Source: Pseudomonadota bacterium (GTDB lineage: Bacteria > Pseudomonadota > Gammaproteobacteria > Xanthomonadales > Xanthomonadaceae). From it: a stretch of DNA of 29,050 nucleotides. Where the stretch lies: assembly GCA_023388955.1 (NCBI GenBank), contig JAEWFH010000129.1:1-29050 (forward strand), in the 5' to 3' direction. The position numbers and the translations under genes were made by a program. Shown here piece after piece: positions 1 to 8,330 of this stretch (within the stretch, counting starts at the first letter, position 1; every line of letters starts with the position of its first letter). A model generated the notes under the pieces. The model searched no databases. It worked only from the letters and a program-made list of their open reading frames with translations, and was not told the DNA's origin.

Positions 1-188
1 TCGCCGATTCGCTGGCCAGGCTGGAGCCGCTCCAGCAGGACGACCTGGTCCGCGTGGAAGGCGACCGCATCAAGGTGACTGGGCGCGGACGGCTGCTGTT
101 GCGTAACATTGCCATGTGCTTCGACCGTTACCTCACACCCGCCCCCGCCGAATCCGACAGCCGGCCCCGCTTCTCCCGCGCGATCTGA
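1..188 (+). CDS. hemN: Oxygen-independent coproporphyrinogen III dehydrogenase, 3' end only
   Basis: The frame enters at base 3 and stops at TGA 186-188, giving the last 61 residues. The segment GRGRLLLRNIAMCFDRYL followed by a terminal RFSRAI matches the conserved C-terminus of HemN. HemN is the cytoplasmic radical-SAM enzyme that decarboxylates coproporphyrinogen III to protoporphyrinogen IX without oxygen. The radical-SAM cysteines lie upstream of the window. hemN next to an Fnr-type regulator is a common arrangement and fits the anaerobic theme. Identification rests on this short tail but the motif is distinctive. Confidence 0.88.
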   Translation, partial: ADSLARLEPLQQDDLVRVEGDRIKVTGRGRLLLRNIAMCFDRYLTPAPAESDSRPRFSRAI

Positions 189-207
189 CGCATCGGGAGG
201 CCACGGC

Positions 208-969
208 GTGGTGAACGACAAGGTCGCGTTTCCGCGCGTCGATCCCAGCATCCTGGCCGACGACGGGGACGAGTTCCATTTCTGTTCCACCTGCGCGTTC
301 TCGCAGGCGTGCATGGCCCAGGGCATGGACAAGGCCTCGCTGGGCGAGCTGCACATGCTGGTCGAGCACGTCGGCCCGCTGCACGCCGGCGACCACGTCT
401 TCCGCGTCGGCGATCCCTTCGAGGCGATCGCGGCGGTGCGCGCGGGCACGGTCAAGACCTACATCATCGATCCGGGCGGACGCGAGCACGTGCTCGGCTT
501 CCACTTCCCAGGCGAGGTCATCGGCCTGGACGGCATCGACGGCGACACCTATCCCTGCAACGCGGTGGCGCTGGACACCGTGATGCTGTGCCGCTTCTCG
601 TTCCCGAAGATCTCGGTGCTCGCCGGCCGCCTGCCCGGCCTGCAGCAACACCTGTTCCGCCTGCTCAGCCGCGACATCGGGCGCGCCGCCCTGCTCTCGG
701 GCGACTGGACCGCCGACGAGCGCATGGCCGCCTTCCTGGTCACCATGTCCCGCCGCCTGGCCGCCCGTGGCTTCTCGGCCGACCGCTTCCAGCTGACGAT
801 GGCGCGCACCGACATCGCCAACTACCTGCGCTTGGCGCCCGAAACCGTGAGCCGGGTGCTCAAGCGCTTCCAGTCCGACGGCCTGTTGAACGTCGACCGC
901 CGCGAGCTGGAAATCCTCGACCAGGCCCGCCTGGGCGCGCTGGCCGCCCCGGTCCTCTGGAAGCAGTAG
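208..969 (+). CDS. Fnr-type [4Fe-4S] transcriptional regulator (first of two)
   Basis: Crp/Fnr-family activator of 253 residues. I start it at GTG 208, 7 bases after GGGAGG (195-200) and just after the hemN stop; GTG 211 is equally possible. The ATG at 109 would overlap hemN by 80 bases and is unlikely. Cys26, Cys29 and Cys35 have the C-x2-C-x5-C spacing of E. coli Fnr, and Cys128 (MLCRFSF) corresponds to its fourth ligand Cys122. A cyclic-nucleotide-like beta-roll follows (about 50-150). The C-terminal helix-turn-helix contains ETVSR, the ExxSR signature that reads TTGAT half sites. It is expected to be an oxygen- and perhaps NO-sensitive regulator. An FNR-like box lies 27 bases after its stop, before norB. 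Whether it is the denitrification regulator of this strain is inference. Confidence 0.9.
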   Translation: MVNDKVAFPRVDPSILADDGDEFHFCSTCAFSQACMAQGMDKASLGELHMLVEHVGPLHAGDHVFRVGDPFEAIAAVRAGTVKTYIIDPGGREHVLGFHFPGEVIGLDGIDGDTYPCNAVALDTVMLCRFSFPKISVLAGRLPGLQQHLFRLLSRDIGRAALLSGDWTADERMAAFLVTMSRRLAARGFSADRFQLTMARTDIANYLRLAPETVSRVLKRFQSDGLLNVDRRELEILDQARLGALAAPVLWKQ

Positions 970-995
970 GCCGCGGCCGCCAACCCGCAGGCGGC

Positions 996-1009
996 TTGAC
1001 CCACGTCAG
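996..1009 (+). promoter_or_regulatory. FNR/Anr-like box upstream of norB
   Basis: TTGAC-CCAC-GTCAG, a palindrome close to the FNR consensus TTGAT-N4-ATCAA. Its centre at 1002.5 would put a class II (-41.5) start near 1044. A weak -10-like CAGGAT lies at 1032-1037, about 29 bases before the norB ATG. The box sits between the regulator gene and norB. Confidence 0.75.
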
Positions 1010-1072
1010 TTAGTTTTTTTCAGCCGATCGTCAGGATTGCGCGGCACACATCCGTGTCCCTGGAGAGGTTGA

Positions 1073-3370
1073 ATGGATACCACCAAACGACTGTGGTGGG
1101 GCTTGTCGGCCCTGCTGATAGTCACCTTTGCCGTCATGTTGTGGATGGGTCGCGAGATCCATCAGAAGGCGCCACCGCTTCCCTCGAAGATCGTCACCGA
1201 GAGCGGCCAGGTCGTCTTCACCAAGGAAGAGCTCGAGACCGGCCGCCAGGTCTGGCAGAGCTTCGGCGGCCAGCAGATCGGTTCGATCTGGGGCCATGGC
1301 GCCCTGCTCGCTCCCGACTGGTCGGCCGAATGGCTGCACCGCGAGGCGCTGGCGATGCTGGACGCCCGTGCGCAGGCGCAGTACGGCCGCGCGTACGACG
1401 CCCTGCCGGCGGACGACCAGGCGCGCCTGGAAACGCAGCTGCGCCCCGCCCTGCGCGCCAACACCTACGACGCGCTCGGCGACGTCATCGTCATCAGCGA
1501 CGAGCGCGCCCGCGCCATCGAGGTGGTGAGCGCGCACTACGACAGCGTGTTCTCGGACGATCCGGCCAGCGCACACCTGCGCGAGACCTACGCCCTGCGC
1601 GAGAACCCGATCCCGGACGCCGAGCACCGGCGCCTGATGTCGGGCTTCTTCTTCTGGGCCTCGTGGGCCACGGTCACCGAGCGTCCGGGCAGCGAGATCA
1701 GCTACACCCACAACTTCCCGCACGACCCGCTGGTGGGCAACACGCCGACGTCGACCAGCCTGATGTGGTCGCTCTTCAGCATCCTGCTGATGATCGCCGG
1801 CATCGCGCTGCTGGTCTGGCACTACGCGGTCAACCACGGCAAGGAAACGCCGCTGGTGCCGCCGAAGGCCGACCCCTCGCTGTCGATCGCGGTGACGCCG
1901 TCGATGCGCGCGGTGGCCAAGTACTTCTGGCTGGTGGTGGCGCTGTTCCTGGTGCAGATCCTGCTGGGCGCGACCACCGCGCACTACCAGGTGGAAGGCC
2001 AGGCCGCCTACGGCTTCGCGCTGGCGGAATACCTGCCCTACACGCTCACCCGCACCTGGCACACCCAGCTGGCGATCCTGTGGATCGCGACCGCCTGGCT
2101 GGGCACGGGCCTGTACCTGGCGCCCGCGATCTCGGGACATGAGCCGAAGTTCCAGCGCTTCGGGGTCAACTTCCTCTTCATCAGCCTGATCCTGATCGTC
2201 GTCGGCTCCTTCGCCGGCCAGTGGATGGCGGTGATGAACAAGCTCGGCCTGGACAAGAACTTCTGGTTCGGCCACCAGGGCTGGGAGTACACCGACATCG
2301 GCCGCTTCTGGCAGATCTACCTCTTCATCGGCCTGCTGCTGTGGCTGACGCTGATGGGGCGTGCCCTGTGGCCTGCGCTGAAGCGCCGTGACGAAATGTC
2401 CTCGATCGCCGGCCTGCTGTTCCTGTCGGTGGTCGCCATCGGGCTGCTGTACGCGGCCGGCCTGATGTGGCGCGAGCACTCGCACATCTCGATCATCACC
2501 TACTGGCGCTTCTGGATCGTGCACCTGTGGGTGGAGGGCTTCTTCGAGGTCTTCGCAGTCGCGGTGATCAGCTTCATCTTCGTCAAGCTGGGCCTGGTGC
2601 GCGGCAAGTCGGCGACGATCAACGTGCTGTTCGCCACCATCGTGTTCATGGCCGGCGGCGTGCTGGGCATGTTCCACCACCTGTACTTCGCCGGCGTCAC
2701 CACGGGCGTCATCGCCCTGGGTGCGAGCATCTCGGCGCTGGAGGTGGTGCCGCTGGCACTGATCGGGCTGGAGGCCTACGACACCTGGAAGAACGGGCGT
2801 GCCACGCCGTGGATGGCGCGCTACAAGTGGCCGATCCTGTTCTTCATCGCGGTCAGCTTCTGGAACCTGGTCGGCGCAGGCCTGCTCGGCTTCCTGATCA
2901 ACACCCCGCTGGCGCTGTTCTACATGCAGGGCACCAACCTGACCGCGGCCCATGGCCACACCGCGCTGTTCGGCGTCTACGGCATGCTCGGCATCGGGCT
3001 GATGCTGTACTGCCTGCGTGGCATGCGGCCGGAGCGTCGCTGGATCAACGGCCTGCTCAGCGGCGCGTTCTGGAGCTTCAACATCGGCCTGGCGCTGATG
3101 ACGGTGCTCACCCTGCTGCCGATGGGCGTGCTGCAGCTGGAAGCCAACCTGACGCACGGCTACTGGTATGCGCGCTCGGCGGAGTTCATGACCCGTCCGA
3201 TCATCGACGTGCTGGTGTGGCTGCGGGTCCCGGGTGACACGGTACTGGCGATCGGTGCCTTCCTGGTCGCGCTGTTCGTGATTTCGCTGTGGCTGGGCCC
3301 GCGCCCGGTCACCGAGTCCTCGCGACACCAGCGCGAGCTGGCCGACCGCCGCGGCCAGGAAGCCGGCTGA
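1073..3370 (+). CDS. norB: Quinol-dependent nitric oxide reductase (qNor)
   Basis: A 765-residue heme-copper-oxidase relative that reduces 2 NO to N2O at the inner membrane with electrons from quinol. The length and the N-terminal periplasmic extension (about 30-230, after one membrane helix) are those of single-subunit qNor, not of cytochrome-c-dependent cNor. Likely ligands are His330 (TWHTQLA), His484 with Glu488 (HLWVE), His535-His536 (FHHLYF) and His627/His629 (HGHTALFG). These correspond to the heme b, heme b3 and FeB histidines and the glutamate near FeB. About a dozen hydrophobic helices follow the extension. Its only partner is the quinol pool, so under anoxia it needs ubiquinone made without oxygen, for which genes lie downstream. 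It appears to be monocistronic, with an FNR-like box upstream and hairpins downstream. Confidence 0.97.
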   Translation: MDTTKRLWWGLSALLIVTFAVMLWMGREIHQKAPPLPSKIVTESGQVVFTKEELETGRQVWQSFGGQQIGSIWGHGALLAPDWSAEWLHREALAMLDARAQAQYGRAYDALPADDQARLETQLRPALRANTYDALGDVIVISDERARAIEVVSAHYDSVFSDDPASAHLRETYALRENPIPDAEHRRLMSGFFFWASWATVTERPGSEISYTHNFPHDPLVGNTPTSTSLMWSLFSILLMIAGIALLVWHYAVNHGKETPLVPPKADPSLSIAVTPSMRAVAKYFWLVVALFLVQILLGATTAHYQVEGQAAYGFALAEYLPYTLTRTWHTQLAILWIATAWLGTGLYLAPAISGHEPKFQRFGVNFLFISLILIVVGSFAGQWMAVMNKLGLDKNFWFGHQGWEYTDIGRFWQIYLFIGLLLWLTLMGRALWPALKRRDEMSSIAGLLFLSVVAIGLLYAAGLMWREHSHISIITYWRFWIVHLWVEGFFEVFAVAVISFIFVKLGLVRGKSATINVLFATIVFMAGGVLGMFHHLYFAGVTTGVIALGASISALEVVPLALIGLEAYDTWKNGRATPWMARYKWPILFFIAVSFWNLVGAGLLGFLINTPLALFYMQGTNLTAAHGHTALFGVYGMLGIGLMLYCLRGMRPERRWINGLLSGAFWSFNIGLALMTVLTLLPMGVLQLEANLTHGYWYARSAEFMTRPIIDVLVWLRVPGDTVLAIGAFLVALFVISLWLGPRPVTESSRHQRELADRRGQEAG

Positions 3371-3385
3371 CCCGGCGACCACCCT

Positions 3386-3417
3386 ATCCACCGGGGTGGC
3401 ACGCCACCCCGGTGGAT
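3386..3417. repeat. Perfect 15-bp inverted repeat after norB
   Basis: Two 15-base arms (3386-3400 and 3403-3417) are exactly complementary, separated by AC. As RNA this gives a very GC-rich hairpin with a 14-bp stem and a four-base loop. It starts 15 bases after the norB stop and has no T-run. It could block 3' exonuclease decay, be a REP-like element, or be a bidirectional factor-assisted terminator. Confidence 0.7.
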
Positions 3418-3430
3418 GCGGCAAGCAAAC

Positions 3431-3458
3431 AAGGGCGGCCCTCGGGCCGCCCTTTCTT
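3431..3458 (+). terminator. Intrinsic terminator of norB
   Basis: Arms 3431-3440 (AAGGGCGGCC) and 3445-3454 (GGCCGCCCTT) form a perfect 10-bp stem with a CTCG loop, followed by a T-rich stretch (TTTCTTGT). It separates norB from the nnrS group. Confidence 0.85.
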
Positions 3459-3480
3459 GTAGCCCGGTGCGGCCCGCAGC

Positions 3481-3494
3481 CTGACGTGGATCAA
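3481..3494 (+). promoter_or_regulatory. FNR/Anr-like box upstream of nnrS
   Basis: CTGAC-GTGG-ATCAA. With its centre at 3487.5, class II spacing places the transcript start near 3529, almost on the nnrS ATG (3531). This suggests a very short or absent leader, unless a different start codon or spacing is used. Confidence 0.7.
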
Positions 3495-3530
3495 TGCGGC
3501 GTCGACCCCATCATTGCGACACTGGCCCGC

Positions 3531-4760
3531 ATGAACAGCCCGCACCCGCATGGACGTCCCACGCCGCGCCTGCTCGGCGCCGCCCCGCACCGGCTGATGT
3601 TCTTCATCGGCTCCAGCAACCTGCTGCTGGCCATGGCCTGGTGGGCCGCCTGGCTGGTATCGGCGCGCTGGCCCGGCATCCTGCAGGTGCACCAGCCCGA
3701 TCCGTATGCGGGCTGGCTGCATGCCTTCATCATGCAGTACCAGGTGCTGCCCAGCTTCTTCTTCGGCTTCCTGCTGACCACCTTCCCGAAGTGGATGGGC
3801 CAGCCCGAGTTCGAGCGCTGGCGCTATGCGCCGGTGGGCGTGGGCCTGATGGGCGGCCAGCTGGCGACCCTGCTGGGCGCGGTCGGCTGGGAGGCCGGGC
3901 TGACCGTGGGACTGTGGATGACCCTCGCCGGCTGGGTGGCCGGGGTCGCGACGCTGGCGCCGCTCACCTGGCGCGAGGCCGGCACCACCTGGCACGCGCG
4001 CTCCTGCCTGGCCGCGTTGCTGCTGGGCCTGCTCGGGCTGGCGGCCTGGACGGCGGCGATGCTCGGGGCCAACGCGATGTGGGTGATGGCCAGCATCAAG
4101 CTGGGCACCTTCGGGCTGCTGCTGCCGGTGTACTTCACCGTCGCCCACCGCATGTTCCCGTTCTTTGCCAGCCGCGTGGTCCCGGACTACGTGGTCTGGC
4201 GCCCGTTCTGGCTGCTGGCGGCGATGTGGCCGCTGGTGCTGGCGCACATGCTGCTGGAGCTGTTCCACGCCTACGGCTGGCTGTGGCTGGTCGACCTGCC
4301 GCTGCTGCTGCTCAGCGCCACCATGCTGTGGCGCTGGTGGCCGCGCGGGGACAAGCCCGGACTGCTGACCGTGCTGTTCATCGGCATGGCCTGGCTGCCG
4401 ATCGCGTTCGCGCTGTACACCGTGCAGTCGATCGGCTACGAGGCCACCGGGGTGTACCTGATGGGACGCGGGCCGGCGCACGCGCTCTTCATCGGTTTCT
4501 TCGGCAGCGTGCTGGTGGCCATGGTCACCCGCGTCACCCAGGGCCACGCCGGCCAGAAGCTCTACATGCCGGCGGTCGCCTGGTTCGCCTTCGTGGCCAT
4601 CCAGGTGGTCGCCGCCGCACGCGTGCTGGCCGAGCTGTTCCCCGACATCATGGCCTGGCACGCCGTCGCCGCCCTGGGCTGGCTGGTCGCCTTCCTGCCC
4701 TGGGTCCTGCGCCTGGGCCGCATCTACCTCACTCCCCGCTCCGACGGCCGTCCGGGATGA
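3531..4760 (+). CDS. nnrS: NnrS family membrane protein
   Basis: A 409-residue polytopic inner-membrane protein with roughly twelve hydrophobic segments. It matches NnrS, a heme- and copper-containing protein found with denitrification genes and linked to protection from nitrosative stress. Typical features are the N-terminal HRLMFFIGSSNL, the HAFIMQYQVLPSFFFGFLLT segment, FTVAHRMFPFF, and GPAHALFIGFFGS followed by TRVTQGHAGQ. The start is ATG 3531, 36 bases after the FNR-like box; an earlier in-frame start at 3396 would run through the terminator and the box. SirB2 starts 4 bases after the stop, so the two are probably co-transcribed. Confidence 0.93.
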   Translation: MNSPHPHGRPTPRLLGAAPHRLMFFIGSSNLLLAMAWWAAWLVSARWPGILQVHQPDPYAGWLHAFIMQYQVLPSFFFGFLLTTFPKWMGQPEFERWRYAPVGVGLMGGQLATLLGAVGWEAGLTVGLWMTLAGWVAGVATLAPLTWREAGTTWHARSCLAALLLGLLGLAAWTAAMLGANAMWVMASIKLGTFGLLLPVYFTVAHRMFPFFASRVVPDYVVWRPFWLLAAMWPLVLAHMLLELFHAYGWLWLVDLPLLLLSATMLWRWWPRGDKPGLLTVLFIGMAWLPIAFALYTVQSIGYEATGVYLMGRGPAHALFIGFFGSVLVAMVTRVTQGHAGQKLYMPAVAWFAFVAIQVVAAARVLAELFPDIMAWHAVAALGWLVAFLPWVLRLGRIYLTPRSDGRPG

Positions 4761-4764
4761 CCCC

Positions 4765-5166
4765 ATGATCGAGTTCTATCCCCAGATCAAACACGCCCAC
4801 ATCGGCCTGGCCCTGCTCAGCGGCACGGTGTTCGCCCTGCGCGGGCTGGCCTCGATCGCCGGCATGCGCTGGCCGCACTGGGTCGCGGTACGCGTCACCA
4901 GCTATGTCATCGACACCGGCTTGCTGACCGCCGCGCTGATGCTGCTGACCATCCTGCCGGGCGCGTTCTTCGCCAATGGCTGGCTGACCACCAAGGTCCT
5001 GCTGCTGGTGCTGTACATCGTGCTGGGCGTGTTCGCGCTGCGCCGGGTGCAGCGCAGGGGCGTGCGGATCGCGTGCTACCTCGCCGCGCTGGGCACCTTC
5101 GGCATGGTCTACACCATCGCCCGCGCGCACCATCCGCTGGGGTTCCTGTATGGCATCGTCGGCTGA
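4765..5166 (+). CDS. SirB2 family membrane protein
   Basis: A 133-residue protein with four predicted membrane helices, matching the SirB2 family (named after an invasion-gene regulator region in Salmonella; molecular role unknown). HAHIGLALLSG near the start and ARAHHPLG near the end are typical. It sits 4 bases after nnrS and its 3' end overlaps the next gene by 17 bases, so all appear to be in one transcript. Any role in NO or heme handling is a guess from position. Confidence 0.8.
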   Translation: MIEFYPQIKHAHIGLALLSGTVFALRGLASIAGMRWPHWVAVRVTSYVIDTGLLTAALMLLTILPGAFFANGWLTTKVLLLVLYIVLGVFALRRVQRRGVRIACYLAALGTFGMVYTIARAHHPLGFLYGIVG

Positions 5167-7129
5167 GTCCCTGCCGCGCGTGGCGCCGGGGCCGGGCACG
5201 GAGCCGGACGGGCTGCACGCCATGTTCCTGGGCCCGTACGGGGAGAACGACAGCCTGCTGGAGAAGCTGGTGCTGGAGTTCCTGCGCGACCACGTCTACT
5301 GGCGCCGCAACTTCCACCCCGAGGACCCGCCGGCGATCCCGACCGATGCCGCCTCGCGGCCGGGCTACCAGGCCTTCGAGGCGCGCATGCGCCGCGAGCT
5401 GCACCTGCTGTCGGCGGCGCTGAAGCGCTCGGTCCCGTTCCACAGCCCGCGCTACGTCGGCCACATGGCCTCCGACCTGCTGCTGCCCGGGCTGGCGGCG
5501 CAGATCCTCACCCTGCCCTACAACCCCAACAACGTCAGCGAGGACGCGGCCCCGGTCACCATCGACCTGGAGGTGCAGGTCGGCCTGCAGCTGGCGCGGA
5601 TGCTGGGCTACCCGGACGATCCGCGGCGTCCGGACTGTGCCTTCGGGCACCTGACCTCGGGCGGGACCGTCGCCAACTACCAGGCACTGCGGCTGGCGCT
5701 GGCGCTGAAGGCATTCCCGGTGGCGCTGCGGGCCGCGGGCGTGCCCGGCATCGACGTGCCGGAGGACGACTGGGCCGCGTTCAACCTGGGGCCCGACGCC
5801 TCGATCGCGTTGCTGTCGCGCTGGACCACCTGGCTGGCGGAACAGCCCGCGCGCGAGCGCCGGCGCTGGAACGCCGCGGTGGCCGCCGAACGCCTGGAAA
5901 CGCGCGGCATGGTCGGCTTCTTCGCCCGCCACCGGCAGCTCAAGGTCCCGAAGGTGCTGGCGCCGATCACCGCGCACTACTCTTGGAGCAAGGGCCTGAA
6001 GCTGCTCGGCCTGGGGCGCGACCAGCTGGAGCTGCTGCCCGAGCGCGGCATGCGGCTGGACGCGACCGCACTGGAACAGGCGCTGGAGCGCTGCCACCGC
6101 GAGCGCCAGCCGGTGCTGATGGCGGTGGCGGTGCTGGGCACCACCGAGTACGGCACCGTCGACCCGGTCGATGCGGTGGTGGACGCGCGCGAGGAGTGGG
6201 CCGCGCGCGGGCTGGGCTTCAGCGTCCACGTCGACGGCGCCTGGGGTGGCTACCTGGCGGCGCTGTTCCGCAACGCCGACGGCAGCTTCCGGCCGCTCCA
6301 CCAGGTGCGCGAGGGTTTCCGCCAGTTCCCGCAGCCGGAGGTCCACGCCGCCTTCGCCGCGCTGGGCCGGACCGACTCGGTCACCGTCGACCCGCACAAA
6401 CTGGGCTACCTGCCCTACGGCGCCGGTGCGTTCATCTGCCGCGACCACCGCGCCACCGCGCTGCTGGCCGAGTCGGCCGACTACGTGTTCCATGAGGACG
6501 CCGCGCGCGAGGGCCGGGCCGAGGACTACCACGCCCGCTACCGCCGGCTGGGCCAGTTCGTCCCGGAGGGTTCCAAGTCCGGCGCCGCCGCGGCGGCGGT
6601 CTACGTCACCCACAAGGTGCTGCCACTGGACCACGCCCACTTCGGGCAGCTGCCGCGGCAGACGGTGCTGGCCGCCGAGACCTTCCACGAGGCCGCCGAC
6701 CGGCTGGCGCAGGAGCTGGACGGCATCGCCCGCGTCAGCGTGCCCTTCGCCCCGGACAGCAACCTGGTGTGCCTGGCGATCAACCCGCACGGCAACGACC
6801 GGCTGGCAGTCGCCAACGCCTTCGTCCGCGGGCTGCACCGGGAGCTGCGCACCGACGGCCGGCAGCCGCTGCAGCTGCGCGAGTTCTTCGGCACCACCAC
6901 CACCCTGCGGCCGGAGGCGGTCGGCGCGGACGAGATGGAGCGGATCCTGTCGGACGTCGGCATTGATCCTTCGACACTGGACGAGGAAGGCGACGGCGAT
7001 GATGATCATCTGCTGATCCTTCGCCACACGCTCATGAACCCGTATCTCGTCGACCACGCCAACGGCATCAGCTACATCGACCGCTACCTGGACTTCATCG
7101 GACAGCGCATCCGCGCGCTGCAGGCATGA
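5150..7129 (+). CDS. PLP-dependent group II decarboxylase, substrate unknown
   Basis: A 659-residue fold-type I PLP enzyme of the aromatic amino acid/glutamate decarboxylase superfamily. HVDGAWGG (Asp362 would bind the pyridine nitrogen) and VDPHKLGYLPYG with Lys417 as the Schiff-base lysine are clear. SGGTVANYQAL near residue 170 fits phosphate and ring binding. It is longer than the usual 450-500 residues of the family, with extra N- and C-terminal parts, which marks a distinct subfamily. The ATG at 5150 overlaps the SirB2 gene by 17 bases; ATG 5222 (MFLGPYGEN) is an alternative. Its stop overlaps the start of the next PLP gene (ATGA), so the two proteins are probably made together. I cannot assign the amino acid it decarboxylates. 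Confidence 0.85.
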   Translation: MASSAESLPRVAPGPGTEPDGLHAMFLGPYGENDSLLEKLVLEFLRDHVYWRRNFHPEDPPAIPTDAASRPGYQAFEARMRRELHLLSAALKRSVPFHSPRYVGHMASDLLLPGLAAQILTLPYNPNNVSEDAAPVTIDLEVQVGLQLARMLGYPDDPRRPDCAFGHLTSGGTVANYQALRLALALKAFPVALRAAGVPGIDVPEDDWAAFNLGPDASIALLSRWTTWLAEQPARERRRWNAAVAAERLETRGMVGFFARHRQLKVPKVLAPITAHYSWSKGLKLLGLGRDQLELLPERGMRLDATALEQALERCHRERQPVLMAVAVLGTTEYGTVDPVDAVVDAREEWAARGLGFSVHVDGAWGGYLAALFRNADGSFRPLHQVREGFRQFPQPEVHAAFAALGRTDSVTVDPHKLGYLPYGAGAFICRDHRATALLAESADYVFHEDAAREGRAEDYHARYRRLGQFVPEGSKSGAAAAAVYVTHKVLPLDHAHFGQLPRQTVLAAETFHEAADRLAQELDGIARVSVPFAPDSNLVCLAINPHGNDRLAVANAFVRGLHRELRTDGRQPLQLREFFGTTTTLRPEAVGADEMERILSDVGIDPSTLDEEGDGDDDHLLILRHTLMNPYLVDHANGISYIDRYLDFIGQRIRALQA

Positions 7130-8214
7130 GGTCCCCTGCCGACGCCGCCAACCGCGAATGGCTGGTCGAGGCGCTGGGCAAGCTGCGCCGCGAGGCCGCG
7201 CGCTCGGCCGATACCCACCTGCTGCGCATCGACCTGCCGGGGTTCCCGGGCATCGAGTTCTATTTCAAGGACGAGGCGGCCCATCCCACCGGCAGCCTGA
7301 AGCACCGGCTCGCACGCTCGCTGTACCTGTACGCGCTGTGCAACGGCAGGCTGCAGCCCGGGCAGCCGGTGGTGGACGCTTCCTCGGGCAGCACGGCGAT
7401 CTCCGAGGCCTGGTTCGCGCGCATGCTGGGGCTGCAGTTCACCGCAGTGATGCCGCGCGCGACCGCGCCACGCAAGATCACCGACGTCGAAGTGCTGGGC
7501 GGGAAGGTCGACCTGGTCGACGACCCGGGCGAGGTCTACGCCCGCGCCGCCTGGCACGCCGAACGCGGCGCCTGCCACCTGGACCAGTTCGGCCAGGCCG
7601 AGCGCGCCACCGACTGGCGCGGCAACAACAACATCGCCGAGTCGATCATCGGCCAGCTGGCCGCCGAGCCGCACCCGGACCCGGCCTGGATCGTCTGCGG
7701 CGCCGGCACCGGCGGGACCTCGGCGACGATCGGCCGCTACCTGCGCTACCGCGGGCTGCAGACCCGGCTGTGCGTGGCCGAGCCGGAAGGCGCGGCGTTC
7801 GCGGTGGGCTGGCGGGCACACGACCGCAGCATCACCGTCGACCGGCCCGCGGTCATCGAGGGCATCGGCCGCTGCCGGGTCGAGCCGGGCTTCCTGTTCG
7901 AAGTCGTCGACGAGGTGATCGAAGTGCCCGACGTGGCCTCGATCGCGGCGATGAAGCTGCTGGAGGAGCAGATCGGCCGGCGCTACGGCGGCTCCTCGGG
8001 CACCAACCTGGTCGCCTGCCTGGAGCTGGCCACCCGCATGCGCGCGCGCGGCGAGGAAGGCAGCATCGTCAGCCTGCTGTGCGACCCCGGCGAGCGCTAC
8101 GACCAGACGCTGTACTGCCCCGACTGGCTGCAACGCAACGGGCTCGACCCGGCGCCGGCGGAGAAGGCGCTGCGCGAGACCCTGCGCAGCGGCGAGTGGC
8201 AGCCGCTGGGCTGA
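7126..8214 (+). CDS. Cysteine synthase-family PLP enzyme (Cds1-like cysteine desulfhydrase)
   Basis: A 362-residue fold-type II PLP enzyme. Lys59 in TGSLKHR is the predicted PLP lysine, SSGSTAIS is the substrate-carboxylate loop and CGAGTGGTSATIG the phosphate-binding glycine loop. It resembles the actinobacterial Cds1 type, which degrades cysteine to H2S, pyruvate and ammonia, more than CysK or CysM, but a synthase activity cannot be excluded. It overlaps the decarboxylase by four bases (ATGA). If it makes H2S, this would fit sulfide protecting against NO and oxidants, but that is inference. No terminator is obvious downstream. Confidence 0.78.
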   Translation: MRSPADAANREWLVEALGKLRREAARSADTHLLRIDLPGFPGIEFYFKDEAAHPTGSLKHRLARSLYLYALCNGRLQPGQPVVDASSGSTAISEAWFARMLGLQFTAVMPRATAPRKITDVEVLGGKVDLVDDPGEVYARAAWHAERGACHLDQFGQAERATDWRGNNNIAESIIGQLAAEPHPDPAWIVCGAGTGGTSATIGRYLRYRGLQTRLCVAEPEGAAFAVGWRAHDRSITVDRPAVIEGIGRCRVEPGFLFEVVDEVIEVPDVASIAAMKLLEEQIGRRYGGSSGTNLVACLELATRMRARGEEGSIVSLLCDPGERYDQTLYCPDWLQRNGLDPAPAEKALRETLRSGEWQPLG

Positions 8215-8269
8215 CGCCGCTCCCGGACGGGGCCCACCCCCGGATCACGGCGGGATGTCGGGCTCCGGC

Positions 8270-8283
8270 TTGACCGCCATCAA
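8270..8283 (+). promoter_or_regulatory. FNR/Anr-like box upstream of ubiD
   Basis: TTGAC-CGCC-ATCAA, nine of ten half-site bases matching the FNR consensus. It lies in the 116-base gap before ubiD. Class II spacing predicts a start near 8318, 13 bases before the ubiD GTG. Confidence 0.75.
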
Positions 8284-8330
8284 GGCAACGCCCGGCACGG
8301 GCATGGACGCTGGCAGCCCCTCCGCTGCCG

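Noticed and set aside
109..207. An earlier ATG start for the first Fnr-type regulator, adding 33 residues.
   Set aside because: It lies inside the conserved end of hemN and has no Shine-Dalgarno. GTG 208 has GGGAGG at good distance and gives the normal Fnr length.
1031..3424. A 797-codon open frame on the minus strand opposite norB, rich in His, Gln, Arg and Asp.
   Set aside because: It is antisense to a clearly conserved qNor. Its composition is that of a GC-rich antisense frame, with no domain signature. Similar long antisense frames opposite nnrS, the decarboxylase, ubiD, nadB and ccoG-ccoI were rejected for the same reason.
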